From Methylobacterium sp. (lineage in GTDB: Bacteria > Pseudomonadota > Alphaproteobacteria > Rhizobiales > Beijerinckiaceae), in the NCBI GenBank assembly GCA_020253445.1, contig JADCBP010000005.1, positions 682,001 through 746,000 on the forward strand: DNA of 64,000 bases, given 5' to 3'. The translations under genes and the position numbers were made by a program. The notes under the pieces were generated by a model that worked only from the letters and a program-made list of their open reading frames with translations, had not been told where the DNA came from and made no database searches. Positions 52,599-61,636 of the stretch are shown in pieces; the stretch's first letter is position 1; every line of letters begins with the position of its first letter.

Positions 52599-54386
52599 AT
52601 GACGGCTCAATTGCGGCTCTACAACACGCTGACGCGGAAGAAGGAACCCTTCACTCCGCTCGATCCTTCCTGCGTGCGCATGTATGTCTGCGGCCCCACG
52701 GTTTATGATTTCGCCCATATCGGGAATGCGCGCCCGGTGATCGTGTTCGACGTGCTGTTCCGCCTGCTGCGGCACATCTACGGCGCGGAGAATGTCATCT
52801 ACACCCGCAACATCACGGATGTGGATGACAAGATCAATGAACGCGCCGTGCGGGATTATCCGGATCTTCCGCTGAACAAGGCGATCCGCAAGGTCACGGA
52901 AGGCACGAACGCGCAATTCCAGGCGGATGTTAAGGCTCTGGGTTGCCTGATGCCCGAGGATGTCAATCTCCCCGGAAAAAGAGAAGTCTTCTTTCAGCCG
53001 CGCGCCACCGCACACATCAACGACATGGTGAAAGTAATCAACGCCCTGTTGAAGAAGGATCACGCTTATGTCGCCAGGGGCTCTGAGGGTGATGAAATTC
53101 TGTTCTCGGTCGACTCAATGCGTGATTACGGAAAGCTTTCAGGTCGAAAACTGGAGGAGCAGCAGGCTGGAGCTCGGGTCACTGTTGAAGCGCACAAGAA
53201 AAATCCGGCGGATTTTGTTCTTTGGAAACAATCAGGTGAGCGAGAGCCCGGATGGAAACGCAAATTCGTTCCTAAGCCACGACAGGGCTACGAGGCAGAG
53301 TTCACAATGTCCGAAACGAACAGGAGCGAGCTAGGCCGAAATTCTCCGCAAATAACAATTTTCGGCCGCCCCGGCTGGCATATCGAATGCTCGGCCATGT
53401 CGATGGCGACGCTGCTGGAGCCTTTCGGCGGCGGCCTTTCCTGCGATGACCCGCTGAAAAACACCTTTGATATCCATGGTGGCGGCATCGACCTCGTGTT
53501 CCCGCATCACGAGAACGAGATCGCGCAATCCTGCTGCGCCTTCGGCAGCGAGCGCATGGCGCAGATCTGGATGCATAACGGGTTTTTGCAGGTGGAAGGG
53601 CAGAAAATGTCCAAAAGCCTCGGGAATTTCCGCACCATCCGCGAGGTGCTCAACGATTGGCCGGGGGAAGTGGTGCGCCTTGCGATGCTCAAGACGCATT
53701 ATCGGCAACCGATTGATTGGACAGTTGCTAATCTTCAATCTGCGTGGAGTGAGTACCTTACGCTCAGAAATGTATCAGCAAACTATTTTGCGACTGAGCC
53801 TGACCGACAGTTTCTGGAAATACTATCTGACGACCTGAATACTCATGAGGCGCTTGGTCGGTTGCTGGAACTTTCACGCGAAGCAAAAAATGGCAACATC
53901 AAAGCTGGCGGAGCGCTTCGCGCTGGTTTTGAAATGCTCGGACTAGGGAAAGATATCCCGAGAGGCTCGATTGTTTTGCTGCCCCCGGATGATCCAGAAA
54001 TAATAGCTAGCGGTTTGGGCAACAGAACCCCCGATAAAGTTTTCAAGGATTGGCTCGGGATTGTTTTGAAAAACGATCCGATTGGACGCTTGAGCGCGTT
54101 GATCCGCCAAAACGTCTGGACCATCGATGTTTCGCAACAGATCGCGATATTCGAGGAGTTTGCCAAGAATATTGATCCCAACGTTGTTGTCGGCGATCTC
54201 GAACCGTTGACTGAAAAGATACCCCAGATCAACTCCCTCATCTCCGCCCGCCTCGCCGCCCGGGCGGCTAAAGATTGGAAAAAATCAGACGAAATTCGTG
54301 ACCAACTCTCGAGAATGGGTATCCAATTGAAGGACGGCAAGGACGAGGCCGGCAATCCGGTGACGACATGGGAGGTGAAGCGATGA
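52599..54386 (+). CDS. cysS: Cysteine--tRNA ligase, long mosaic form
   Basis: Class I synthetase that charges tRNA-Cys. The HIGH-type motif is [10 protein letters not shown], with zinc-ligand Cys in '[10 protein letters not shown]' and '[10 protein letters not shown]' and His in [14 protein letters not shown] is near residue 336. At 595 residues it is about 130 longer than typical CysRS. The extra sequence is an insert near residues 225-250 ('[20 protein letters not shown]') and a longer C-terminal region after residue 450. Base use alternates sharply: 52599-52930 and 53360-53705 are GC-rich like the neighbours, while about 52930-53360 and 53706-54240 are clearly AT-richer with rare codons. 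The gene thus looks mosaic, probably through recombination with a foreign allele. Confidence 0.93.
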   Translation: MTAQLRLYNTLTRKKEPFTPLDPSCVRMYVCGPTVYDFAHIGNARPVIVFDVLFRLLRHIYGAENVIYTRNITDVDDKINERAVRDYPDLPLNKAIRKVTEGTNAQFQADVKALGCLMPEDVNLPGKREVFFQPRATAHINDMVKVINALLKKDHAYVARGSEGDEILFSVDSMRDYGKLSGRKLEEQQAGARVTVEAHKKNPADFVLWKQSGEREPGWKRKFVPKPRQGYEAEFTMSETNRSELGRNSPQITIFGRPGWHIECSAMSMATLLEPFGGGLSCDDPLKNTFDIHGGGIDLVFPHHENEIAQSCCAFGSERMAQIWMHNGFLQVEGQKMSKSLGNFRTIREVLNDWPGEVVRLAMLKTHYRQPIDWTVANLQSAWSEYLTLRNVSANYFATEPDRQFLEILSDDLNTHEALGRLLELSREAKNGNIKAGGALRAGFEMLGLGKDIPRGSIVLLPPDDPEIIASGLGNRTPDKVFKDWLGIVLKNDPIGRLSALIRQNVWTIDVSQQIAIFEEFAKNIDPNVVVGDLEPLTEKIPQINSLISARLAARAAKDWKKSDEIRDQLSRMGIQLKDGKDEAGNPVTTWEVKR

Positions 54387-54403
54387 GCGCGGTGCTTCTC
54401 AAC

Positions 54404-54496
54404 CGTCATGGCCGGACTTGTTCCGGCCATCCACGTCTTTCTTGTTCGTGTCATCCCTTCCAGTCGTGGATGCCCGGGCCAGGCCCGGGCATGACG
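54404..54496. repeat. REP-like two-hairpin intergenic element
   Basis: An imperfect palindrome bounded by CGTCATGGCCGG and CCCGGGCATGACG, with CATCCACG and CGTGGATG facing inward. Each arm is itself a hairpin (GGCCGG/CCGGCC and GCCCGGGCC/GGCCCGGGC). This arrangement is characteristic of a high-copy intergenic repeat in Bradyrhizobium, Methylobacterium and relatives. It fills the gap between cysS and cimA. Confidence 0.85.
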
Positions 54497-54516
54497 CGGC
54501 GGGCAGGGGGTGCCGC

Positions 54517-56142
54517 ATGACCCGGCTTTCCCCGGCCAAGGTACGCCTCTTCCTGTTCGACACCACCCTGCGTGATGGCGCGCAGACCACGGGCGTGGAT
54601 TTCTCGCTCGCCGACAAGCGGAAAATCGCCGAAATGCTCGACAAGCTCGGCATCGACTATATCGAGGGCGGTTATCCCGGTGCCAATCCGGTGGATACGA
54701 AGTTCTTCGAGAAGCCCCCGCAAACGCGCGCCACTTTCACCGCCTTCGGGATGACCAAGCGCGCGGGCGTTTCCGCCTCGAATGATCCGGGCTTGCAGGC
54801 GCTCGTGCAGGCCGGCGGCAAGGCGATCTGTTTCGTGGCGAAATCCTGGGATTACCACGTGGAATTCGCGCTTGGAGCCACGCTCGCGGAAAACCTCGCG
54901 GGGCTCGCCGAGAGCGTGAAGGCCGCGCTCGTGGCGGGCAAGGAGGCGCTCGTCGATTGCGAGCATTTCTTCGATGGCTTCAAGGCCAACCGCGCCTATG
55001 CGCTGGATTGCGTGCGAACCGCGCATGAGGCCGGGGCGCGCTGGGTGGTGCTTTGCGATACCAATGGCGGCACCTTGCCCCATGAAGTCGAGGCCATCGT
55101 CGGCGCGGTGGTGAAGGCTGTCCCCGGCGTGCGGCTCGGCATCCACGCGCATGATGATACGGGGCAGGCGGTGGCGAACAGCCTCGCGGCCGTGCGCGCC
55201 GGGGCGCGGCAGATCCAGGGCACGCTGAACGGCCTCGGCGAACGCTGCGGCAATGCCAATCTCTGCACCATCATCCCCACGCTGAAGCTGAAGGCGGATT
55301 TCGCGGAAAAATTCGAGATCGGCGTGACGGATGCGGCCTTGGCCACGCTCTCGGCCGTCTCCCGCGGCTTCGATGAATTGCTGAACCGCGTGCCCAACCG
55401 GCAGGCACCCTATGTCGGCGCCTCGGCCTTCGCGACGAAGGCGGGCATCCACGCTTCAGCGCTGATCAAGGACCCCAGGACCTACGAGCATGTGCAGCCG
55501 GAAAAGCTGGGCAATCGCCGTCTCGTGCTCGTTTCCACCCAGGCCGGCCGCTCGAATGTGCTGGCGGAACTCGAACGCCTCGGCGTGATGGTCGGCAAGG
55601 ATGACAGCCGGGTGAACCGCATTCTCGACGAGGTGAAGGAACGCGAGGCGCTCGGTTATTCCTATGAGGGGGCGGATGCGAGCTTCTATGTGCTCGCGCA
55701 GCGCCTGCTCGGCCGCGTGCCGGAATTCTTCAAGGTCGAGCGCTTCAAGGTGAATGTCGAGCGCCGCTACAACGCGAAAGGCGATCTCGTCACCTTCTCC
55801 GAGGCCATCGTGAAGGTGCGGATCGGTGAAACAAGCCGCATCTCGGCGGCGGAAGGCGATGGCCCTGTCAATGCGCTCGACAAGGCGCTGCGGAAGGACC
55901 TCGGGCGATACCAGAGCCATATCAAGGGCTTGAAGCTCGTGGATTTCAAGGTCCGCATCTTTCAGGGCGGCACGGATGCCGTGACGCGGGTGCTGATCGA
56001 TTCGACCGACGAGACCGGCGAAAGCTGGACGACCGTGGGCGTGAGCGCGAACATCATCGACGCCTCGTTCCAGGCATTGACGGATTCGGTGGTCTACAAG
56101 CTGCTGCGCATGCACATGGCGGGCACGCTGCCGGCAGAGTGA
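54517..56142 (+). CDS. cimA: (R)-citramalate synthase
   Basis: Cytoplasmic enzyme of 541 residues, condensing pyruvate and acetyl-CoA to citramalate in the threonine-independent route to isoleucine. The DRE-TIM catalytic motif is 'LFDTTLRDGAQTTGVDFS', metal ligands are in 'GIHAHDDTGQAVANS' and 'GLGERCGNANL', and the C-terminal LeuA-type regulatory domain follows ('NVERRYNAKGDLVTFSEAIVKV'). The sequence 'GGYPGANPVD' distinguishes CimA from isopropylmalate synthase. The ATG at 54517 starts just after the REP-like element. Confidence 0.94.
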   Translation: MTRLSPAKVRLFLFDTTLRDGAQTTGVDFSLADKRKIAEMLDKLGIDYIEGGYPGANPVDTKFFEKPPQTRATFTAFGMTKRAGVSASNDPGLQALVQAGGKAICFVAKSWDYHVEFALGATLAENLAGLAESVKAALVAGKEALVDCEHFFDGFKANRAYALDCVRTAHEAGARWVVLCDTNGGTLPHEVEAIVGAVVKAVPGVRLGIHAHDDTGQAVANSLAAVRAGARQIQGTLNGLGERCGNANLCTIIPTLKLKADFAEKFEIGVTDAALATLSAVSRGFDELLNRVPNRQAPYVGASAFATKAGIHASALIKDPRTYEHVQPEKLGNRRLVLVSTQAGRSNVLAELERLGVMVGKDDSRVNRILDEVKEREALGYSYEGADASFYVLAQRLLGRVPEFFKVERFKVNVERRYNAKGDLVTFSEAIVKVRIGETSRISAAEGDGPVNALDKALRKDLGRYQSHIKGLKLVDFKVRIFQGGTDAVTRVLIDSTDETGESWTTVGVSANIIDASFQALTDSVVYKLLRMHMAGTLPAE

Positions 56143-56187
56143 AAGGGGGGCTTCGCTCCCTTTGCTTCCGATGCCGCCAGGCGTGGT

Positions 56188-56529
56188 TCAATCCACGAAG
56201 CGGATGGTCTTGTCCTTGCAGAGATCCTGTTCGGTCGGCTCGAATTCCGCCTCATCCGCAAACGATGCCGAGATGGTGAAGACGCAGCCGTTGCGCGGGC
56301 GGAACTTGAAGCTTTGCCGCTTGGCTGGCTCCAGCGCCTTCTTCAGCGTGCCGACCTTCTCACCCTTGGCCGAGGTGATTTCGAGCCCGGTGACGGCGAC
56401 GCTGCGGCCGTTGACCACGAGCGCCTCGCTTGCATTCTTCGGCGCCGCGCGCGAGCCCTGCGCCATCGCGCTGCCTGCCGCAAGAACCGAACACCCGGCC
56501 AGAGCGGCCATCAAAACTTTGGAACGCAT
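56188..56529 (-). CDS. Small exported protein of unknown function
   Basis: A 113-residue product with a signal peptide (RSKVLMAALAGCSVLAAGSAMA) and a soluble domain with the pattern 'ALVVNGRSVAVTGLEITSAKGEKVGTLKKALEP' and 'CVFTISASFADEAEFEPTEQDLCKDKTIRFVD', likely a small beta-sandwich with one disulfide. Similar tiny exported proteins are common in Hyphomicrobiales. The ATG at 56529 follows GGGGA; the open frame runs far upstream but only this part is protein-like. Confidence 0.75.
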   Translation of the reverse strand: MRSKVLMAALAGCSVLAAGSAMAQGSRAAPKNASEALVVNGRSVAVTGLEITSAKGEKVGTLKKALEPAKRQSFKFRPRNGCVFTISASFADEAEFEPTEQDLCKDKTIRFVD

Positions 56530-56624
56530 GCGGAAATCCCCATTCAATGCACCTGTCGGACAGAGCATTCGCCTGAATTGATGAGAAATCAAGAGATCGC
56601 GCGAAAGGATTTGTTCATGAAGGT

Positions 56625-57197
56625 CTATTCGGCGAGCTTTGCACGCAGTTGGTCGATTTCCTGCAACATCGGAATGATCTCTTCCACGCGCTCCGCGATC
56701 TGGTAGCGGACCTCGAGGCCGGCGCGGATGAACGCCGTCTCGCGCATATGGGCGAAGAGAACCATCAGCGGCTTCCAGAAGCCGGCAATGTTTGCAAGCA
56801 GAATCGGCTTCTCGTGCTGGCCGAGCTGGCTCCAGGTGAGCTGTTCGACCAGTTCCTCCAGCGTGCCGATGCCGCCCGGGAGGGCGACGAAGGCATCCGC
56901 CTTCTCGAACATCAGCATCTTCCGATCGTGCATGTTGCGGGTGACGTGCATTTCCTGCGCGCCTTCGAGCATCATCTCGCGCGCCTTCAGGAAATCCGGA
57001 ATGATGCCGGTGACATGGCCGCCATGCCGCAGGACCGAGCGCGCCACGGCACCCATCAGGCCGTGGCTGCCCCCGCCATAGACCAAGCCGAGGTCGTGTT
57101 CCGCCATGAGGCGGCCGAGCGTTTCCGCTGCTGCCAGGAATCGCGGATCGGTGCCGTTGCCCGAGCCGCAGAACACGCAAATGGATCGAATCGCCAT
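56625..57197 (-). CDS. LOG family (TIGR00730) Rossmann-fold protein
   Basis: A 190-residue cytoplasmic protein of the Lonely Guy family. The hallmark PGGxGTxxE is ALPGGIGTLEEL, preceded by 'ICVFCGSGNGTDPRF', 'LVYGGGSHGLMGAVA' and 'MHDRKMLMFEKADAFVA'. Members hydrolyse cytokinin riboside 5'-monophosphates or AMP to release the base; the bacterial physiological role is mostly unclear. The ATG at 57197 gives the normal N-terminus. It is divergent from the ABC exporter gene. Confidence 0.92.
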   Translation of the reverse strand: MAIRSICVFCGSGNGTDPRFLAAAETLGRLMAEHDLGLVYGGGSHGLMGAVARSVLRHGGHVTGIIPDFLKAREMMLEGAQEMHVTRNMHDRKMLMFEKADAFVALPGGIGTLEELVEQLTWSQLGQHEKPILLANIAGFWKPLMVLFAHMRETAFIRAGLEVRYQIAERVEEIIPMLQEIDQLRAKLAE

Positions 57198-57385
57198 GCA
57201 TTGATTCCGCCCGTTTTTCGGCAAAGTCGCAAGGGGCGGGAGCGGGAAAATCCTTCTCCGGGGCATGACAAGCCGGCGCGCCGTGCCTATCTTGGAGGAG
57301 TCGCGGCGAATGGCCGCCCTTCTGGTGTCCGGTCCGGGTTTGCCGGTTCTTTGCGGACTTCCGTTTCGAACAGGATTTCGGTCGC

Positions 57386-59284
57386 GTGTCGAGCCCGTCC
57401 CCGTCTTTGTCCGCCCGCGAGGGCGAGGCCTCCCTGCTTTCCACCATCCGCAGGCTCTGGCCCTTCCTCTGGCCGCATGAGCGGCCCGATCTTCAGCGCA
57501 CCATCGGCCTGTCGCTGGCGCTGATCCTGGTCGCCAAGGGCTTCACGGTCATGATGCCCTATACGTTCAAATGGGCGACGGATGCGCTGGTGGCGGCCTC
57601 GGGCGGCAGAAGCGACGAGGTCGGCAGCCTTGGCTGGCTCATCGCCGCGCCGGTTCTGGCGACCGTGCTCTATGGCGCCGTGCGAATCCTGATGGTGATC
57701 TTCACGCAGCTGCGCGAAGGCCTTTTCGCGAAGGTCGCGATGAACGCCGTGCGCCAGCTGGCGCTGCGCACCTTCGCGCATATGCACCGGCTCTCGCTGC
57801 GCTTTCATCTCGAGCGCAAGACCGGCGGGCTGACCCGCGTGCTCGAGCGCGGCCGTGACGGGATCGAAGAACTCACGCGCATGACGCTGATGACGCTCAT
57901 CCCCACCATCGTGGAATTCGCGCTGGTGATCGGCGTCTTCGCGATCGAGTTCGACTGGCGCTACGTTGTCACCGTGCTGGTGATGATCGTGATCTATCTC
58001 TGGTTCACGGTGAAGGCCACGCAATGGCGCATGGAAATCCGCCGCCGCATGAACGAGAGCGACACCGACGCCAACGCGAAAGCGGTGGATTCACTCCTGA
58101 ATTTCGAGACCGTGAAGTATTTCGGCGCCGAAGAACGCGAGCGTGGCCGCTATGATCGCAGCCTTGCCCGATATGAGCGCGCCTCGGTGAAGACCTATAC
58201 CTCGCTCGCCGTTCTCAATACCGGCCAGGCGGTGATCTTCACGCTCGCGCTGACGCTCTGCATGGCGATGTCCGCTGCCGATGTGGCGGCCGGCAAGAAC
58301 TCCGTCGGCCATTTCGTGATGATCAACGCGCTGATGATCCAGCTCTACCAGCCTCTGAACTTCATGGGCATGGTCTATCGCGAGATCAAGCAGGCGATCA
58401 TCGACATCGAGAAGATGTTCGACATCCTGAACAGGAATGCGGAGGTGGAGGATCGCCCGGATGCAAAGCCGCTCACGGTGAAGGAAGGGCGCATCCGCTT
58501 CGAGGATGTGAAGTTCCACTATGTGCCCGAGCGGTCGATCCTGAAGGGGGTGTCCTTCGAGGTGCCGCCGGGGCAGACGGTGGCGATTGTCGGGCCTTCG
58601 GGAGCGGGAAAATCCACGCTCTCGCGCCTGCTCTTCCGATTCTACGATGTGATCGAGGGACGCATCACCATCGACGGCCAGGATATCCGCGAGGTAACGC
58701 AGGTTTCCCTGCGGGATTCCATCGGCATTGTCCCGCAGGATACGGTGCTCTTCAACGACACCATCGCCTACAATATCGGCTATGGTCGGCATGACGCCGA
58801 CAAGGCCGAGATCGAGAAGGCCGCGAGCCTCGCGCAGATCGATCCGTTCATCCGGCAATTGCCGGAGGGCTACGAATCACAGGTGGGCGAGCGCGGACTG
58901 AAACTCTCGGGCGGCGAGAAGCAGCGCGTGGCGATCGCGCGGACCATTCTCAAGGGGCCGCCGATCCTCGTGCTGGACGAGGCGACCTCCGCGCTCGACA
59001 GCTACACCGAGAAGGAAATCCAGGATGCGCTGGAGCGTGTCTCGCGCGGGCGGTCCACGCTGGTCATCGCCCATCGGCTCTCGACGGTGGTGAATGCCGA
59101 CAAGATCATCGTGCTTGACAAGGGCGTGATCGCCGAAAGCGGCACGCATGAAGAGCTGCTCGCGAAGGGCGGCCTCTATGCCGGCATGTGGAATCGCCAG
59201 CGCGAGGTGGACCTCGCCCGCGAGACCCTGAAGCGTGCGGCGGAAACCGAAGAACCAAGCCTGCGCACTTCGATTCAGGCATAA
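57386..59284 (+). CDS. Atm1/HMT1-type ABC exporter (fused membrane and ATPase domains)
   Basis: Inner-membrane half-exporter of 632 residues that works as a homodimer. Six helices span about residues 35-330, with the Atm1-like segments 'RKTGGLTRVLERGRDGIEEL' and 'DSLLNFETVKYFGAEERERGRYD'. The ATPase domain has Walker A GPSGAGKST, signature KLSGGEKQRVAIAR, Walker B 'ILVLDEATSALDS' and the H-loop AHRLS. Bacterial Atm1-type exporters move glutathione derivatives and metal-thiol complexes and protect against heavy metals; gor at 35 kb supplies the glutathione pathway. The start is a GTG at 57386. Confidence 0.93.
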   Translation: MSSPSPSLSAREGEASLLSTIRRLWPFLWPHERPDLQRTIGLSLALILVAKGFTVMMPYTFKWATDALVAASGGRSDEVGSLGWLIAAPVLATVLYGAVRILMVIFTQLREGLFAKVAMNAVRQLALRTFAHMHRLSLRFHLERKTGGLTRVLERGRDGIEELTRMTLMTLIPTIVEFALVIGVFAIEFDWRYVVTVLVMIVIYLWFTVKATQWRMEIRRRMNESDTDANAKAVDSLLNFETVKYFGAEERERGRYDRSLARYERASVKTYTSLAVLNTGQAVIFTLALTLCMAMSAADVAAGKNSVGHFVMINALMIQLYQPLNFMGMVYREIKQAIIDIEKMFDILNRNAEVEDRPDAKPLTVKEGRIRFEDVKFHYVPERSILKGVSFEVPPGQTVAIVGPSGAGKSTLSRLLFRFYDVIEGRITIDGQDIREVTQVSLRDSIGIVPQDTVLFNDTIAYNIGYGRHDADKAEIEKAASLAQIDPFIRQLPEGYESQVGERGLKLSGGEKQRVAIARTILKGPPILVLDEATSALDSYTEKEIQDALERVSRGRSTLVIAHRLSTVVNADKIIVLDKGVIAESGTHEELLAKGGLYAGMWNRQREVDLARETLKRAAETEEPSLRTSIQA

Positions 59285-59300
59285 GCCGCGTTCAGGCCAG

Positions 59301-59330
59301 AAAAGGGCTTGTGGATGCGCAACAAGCCCC
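59301..59330 (-). terminator. Terminator of the small minus-strand gene
   Basis: GGGCTTGT (59305-59312) pairs with ACAAGCCC (59322-59329). On the minus strand the hairpin is followed by TTTT (59301-59304), giving a standard terminator for the gene at 59358-59615. It may also act on the ABC exporter transcript. Confidence 0.65.
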
Positions 59331-59357
59331 GGTCTTCCACCAGAACATGGCCCCAAA

Positions 59358-59615
59358 TCAGTGCAAATGCATCGGCCCAGCGCGCTCTGCCTCGCGCTGC
59401 AGGCGCTTGCGGATGAAGGTTCGTGTATCCTGGTCGACCCGTTCCACCCATTCAGGGTGGTCCCGGCTCATGGCCTCCACGCAGAACGCGACGGGATCGG
59501 GTTCTGCCAGGATGAGACGCGCCGGGCTCTGGGCCGGGGCAAGCGCAAAACGATGGGTCCGCAACATCCGCAACGAACCGTAACCGATGCAGGCGATGCC
59601 AAGCGAATGGTCCAT
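59358..59615 (-). CDS. Small protein of unknown function
   Basis: An 85-residue product with a strong AGGGAGG site 6 nt before the ATG and a terminator downstream, so it is likely expressed. The sequence is basic and Pro-containing ('MLRTHRFALAPAQSPARLILAEPDPVAFCVEAM') with a charged helical C-terminus ('DQDTRTFIRKRLQREAERAG'). There is no signal peptide or membrane helix. I recognise no family. Confidence 0.65.
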   Translation of the reverse strand: MDHSLGIACIGYGSLRMLRTHRFALAPAQSPARLILAEPDPVAFCVEAMSRDHPEWVERVDQDTRTFIRKRLQREAERAGPMHLH

Positions 59616-59951
59616 GACAACCTCCCTGCCGGCCCATTCCGGGTCCCCGTTCGGGCGGAAAAGCCGGCCTCTTGCGGTGAATTCAGCGTAATGTTTTGAT
59701 ATTTTTCACCAATCTTCTTTGGCGATCTCAACTGATGGAAGCAGGATTCTTTGTCTTGTGCGTCAAACTAACACATCCTTCGGTTTTGACCATTGGGCAA
59801 AACGGTGCCCCGGCAAAGGTTTGCAGGAATTCTGAAGGCACTTGGCAGGCCTTTCCCCGCGCGCCCGCCGCATGTTAGGGAGCGGCGCGTTGATTGGCGG
59901 CCGCAGGGCTGTTCGGGCAGGGTCAGGCTGCCACATCAGGAAAGTTCGTTC
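59616..59951. other. 336-bp intergenic region upstream of psd
   Basis: No coding frame is convincing. The stretch 59690-59770 is AT-rich against a GC-rich background and is the most likely site of promoters for psd and the divergent small gene. A GGGAGCGGCG lies further upstream of the psd start, but I see no clear close ribosome-binding site. Confidence 0.5.
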
Positions 59952-60650
59952 ATGTCGATTGTCGCGTCCATTCGCAAACAGATCACCCCGATCCATCCCG
60001 AGGGCTTCCTTTTCGTGGCCGGGGCGGTTGTTCTCGCGCTGGCGGCGGATTGGCTTCTGCCGCGTGTGGGCTGGATCTTCTGGCTCTTGCCCCTGTTCGT
60101 CGCCTATTTCTTCCGCGACCCGAAGCGCGTGACGCCTTTGCGGGAAGGACTCGTCGTCTCGCCGGCCGATGGCCGCGTGAGCTTCGTGGGCCATGCCGTG
60201 CCGCCGCCCGAACTGGGCCTTGGCGACCAGCCGATGCTGATGATCTCGATCTTTCTCTCGGTCTTCGATGTGCACATCAACCGCGCGCCGGTTTCGGGCC
60301 GCATCCGCCGGATCGTCTACACGCCCGGCCTGTTCCTCAACGCCGATCTCGACAAGGCCTCGAAGGACAACGAGCGCAACAGCCTCGTGATCGAATCGTC
60401 CTCCGGCCTCATCGGCTGCGTGCAGATCGCCGGGCTCATCGCGCGGCGCATCCTCTGCTTCGTGAAGGAGGGCGAGGAGATCACCGCCGGCGCGCGCTTC
60501 GGCCTCATCCGCTTTGGTTCGCGCACGGATATCTACGTTTCGGCGGATGCGCGCGCGCTCGTCACCGAGGGCCAGCGCGCCATCGGCGGCGAGACGGTTC
60601 TGGTGGACCTCAAATCTAGCGAGCCGCAGCGCAACTTCCGGCTGGATTGA
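59952..60650 (+). CDS. psd: Phosphatidylserine decarboxylase, short alphaproteobacterial type
   Basis: Membrane-associated enzyme of 232 residues that makes phosphatidylethanolamine. Two N-terminal helices ('GFLFVAGAVVLALAADWLLP' and 'WIFWLLPLFVAYFFRDP') anchor it. The catalytic part has 'VSPADGRVSFVG', 'SVFDVHINRAPVSGRI', and the self-cleavage site in IRFGSRTD, where Ser190 becomes the pyruvoyl group. It is immediately upstream of pssA, the preceding step of the same pathway, and the two are surely coexpressed. Confidence 0.95.
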   Translation: MSIVASIRKQITPIHPEGFLFVAGAVVLALAADWLLPRVGWIFWLLPLFVAYFFRDPKRVTPLREGLVVSPADGRVSFVGHAVPPPELGLGDQPMLMISIFLSVFDVHINRAPVSGRIRRIVYTPGLFLNADLDKASKDNERNSLVIESSSGLIGCVQIAGLIARRILCFVKEGEEITAGARFGLIRFGSRTDIYVSADARALVTEGQRAIGGETVLVDLKSSEPQRNFRLD

Positions 60651-60661
60651 TCTGCCTTCAT

Positions 60662-60840
60662 CCGCCGCTTGCGGGGTGGCGTCAAAAAGACGAATCGTAA
60701 GGCGGCAGCGCGACAACCGAGAGAGTGATGGAAACGATCTTCCCGCCCGAAAGCCCGCCGCTTGCGGGGTGGCGTCAAAAAGACGAATCGTAAGGCGGCA
60801 GCGCGACAACCGAGAGAGTGATGGAAACGATCTTCCCGCC
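60662..60840. repeat. 86-bp direct duplication covering the pssA start region
   Basis: 60662-60747 and 60755-60840 are identical, with a period of 93 bp. The unit contains the GAGAGA ribosome-binding region, the GTGATG start and the first seven or eight codons of pssA. The first copy therefore carries a second, decoy initiation site. Confidence 0.96.
60728..60793 (+). CDS. Upstream minicistron created by the pssA duplication
   Basis: The first copy of the duplicated pssA start opens an ATG frame with the same ribosome-binding site as pssA. It encodes METIFPP, as in PssA, then ESPPLAGWRQKDES and a TAA at 60791-60793, 21 residues in all. The stop lies 24 bp before the real pssA start region. 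It is probably translated since its initiation site is identical; a function as a leader peptide for pssA is inference. Confidence 0.55.
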   Translation: METIFPPESPPLAGWRQKDES

Positions 60841-61636
60841 TTACGAGCCCGAGCCGACGCCGCCGCAGCGGCGGTTCCGGCCCGTGCCGATCCGGATGCT
60901 GATTCCCAACCTCGTGACGCTTCTGGCGCTCGCGGCCGGGCTGACGGCGGTGAAGTTCGCGCTGGAGGGCCGGTACGACATGGCCTCGATCTCCATCATG
61001 GTCGCCGCGGTGCTGGATGGGCTCGACGGGAGAATCGCCCGCGCCCTCGGCGGAACCTCGCGCTTTGGCGCGGAACTTGATTCGCTCGCGGATTTCGTGA
61101 GCTTTGGCTGCGCGCCCGCGCTCGTGCTCTACATGTGGGTGATGAAGGATGTGAAGACCGCAGGCTGGATCGCCGGGCTGGTTCTCGCCTTCGCGCAGGC
61201 CCTTCGCCTCGCGCGTTTCAACGTGATGATCGACAGCCCCGCGAAGCCGGAATGGCAGAAGGCGTTTGCGGTGGGCGTGCCCGCGCCTTCCGGCGCGATG
61301 ATGGCGCTTCTGCCGCTCAACCTGCATCTTGCGGGGGTGCCGAGCTTCGCGGGCGAATCAATCTTCGTGATGATCTGGACTGTTCTCACCGGCATCCTCG
61401 CGGTGAGCTGGCTGCCGACCTTTTCGGGCAAGGGGCTGAAGACACCGATTTCGCGCCAATGGGCGATTCCCCTGCTTCTTTTGGCGGGAATCGTGATTCT
61501 GCTACTGGTGAGCCACCCTTTCGAGACGGTTTCCGCGCTCACGCTGGCCTATGTCGCCTGCCTTCCGGTTTCCGCGCGCGCCTACCTGCGGCGCAAGCGG
61601 CAGGATGAGGCGCCTCACCTCGCCAATCCCGGCTGA
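60821..61636 (+). CDS. pssA: CDP-diacylglycerol--serine O-phosphatidyltransferase
   Basis: Integral membrane enzyme of 271 residues (272 if the GTG at 60818 is used) that makes phosphatidylserine from CDP-diacylglycerol and serine. The CDP-alcohol phosphotransferase motif is complete: DGLDGRIARALGGTSRFGAELDSLAD (key Asp, Gly, Arg and final Asp residues), near residues 67-92. About eight hydrophobic segments follow the basic, Pro-rich N-terminus. It supplies the substrate of Psd, encoded just upstream. Its start region is the second copy of an 86-bp duplication. Confidence 0.95.
   Translation: METIFPPYEPEPTPPQRRFRPVPIRMLIPNLVTLLALAAGLTAVKFALEGRYDMASISIMVAAVLDGLDGRIARALGGTSRFGAELDSLADFVSFGCAPALVLYMWVMKDVKTAGWIAGLVLAFAQALRLARFNVMIDSPAKPEWQKAFAVGVPAPSGAMMALLPLNLHLAGVPSFAGESIFVMIWTVLTGILAVSWLPTFSGKGLKTPISRQWAIPLLLLAGIVILLLVSHPFETVSALTLAYVACLPVSARAYLRRKRQDEAPHLANPG

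Noticed and set aside
56530-57447. Upstream extension of the small minus-strand gene ending at 56188
   Set aside because: It crosses the LOG-family gene in another frame and has Arg/Pro-rich non-protein-like composition. Only the signal-peptide protein starting at 56529 is credible.
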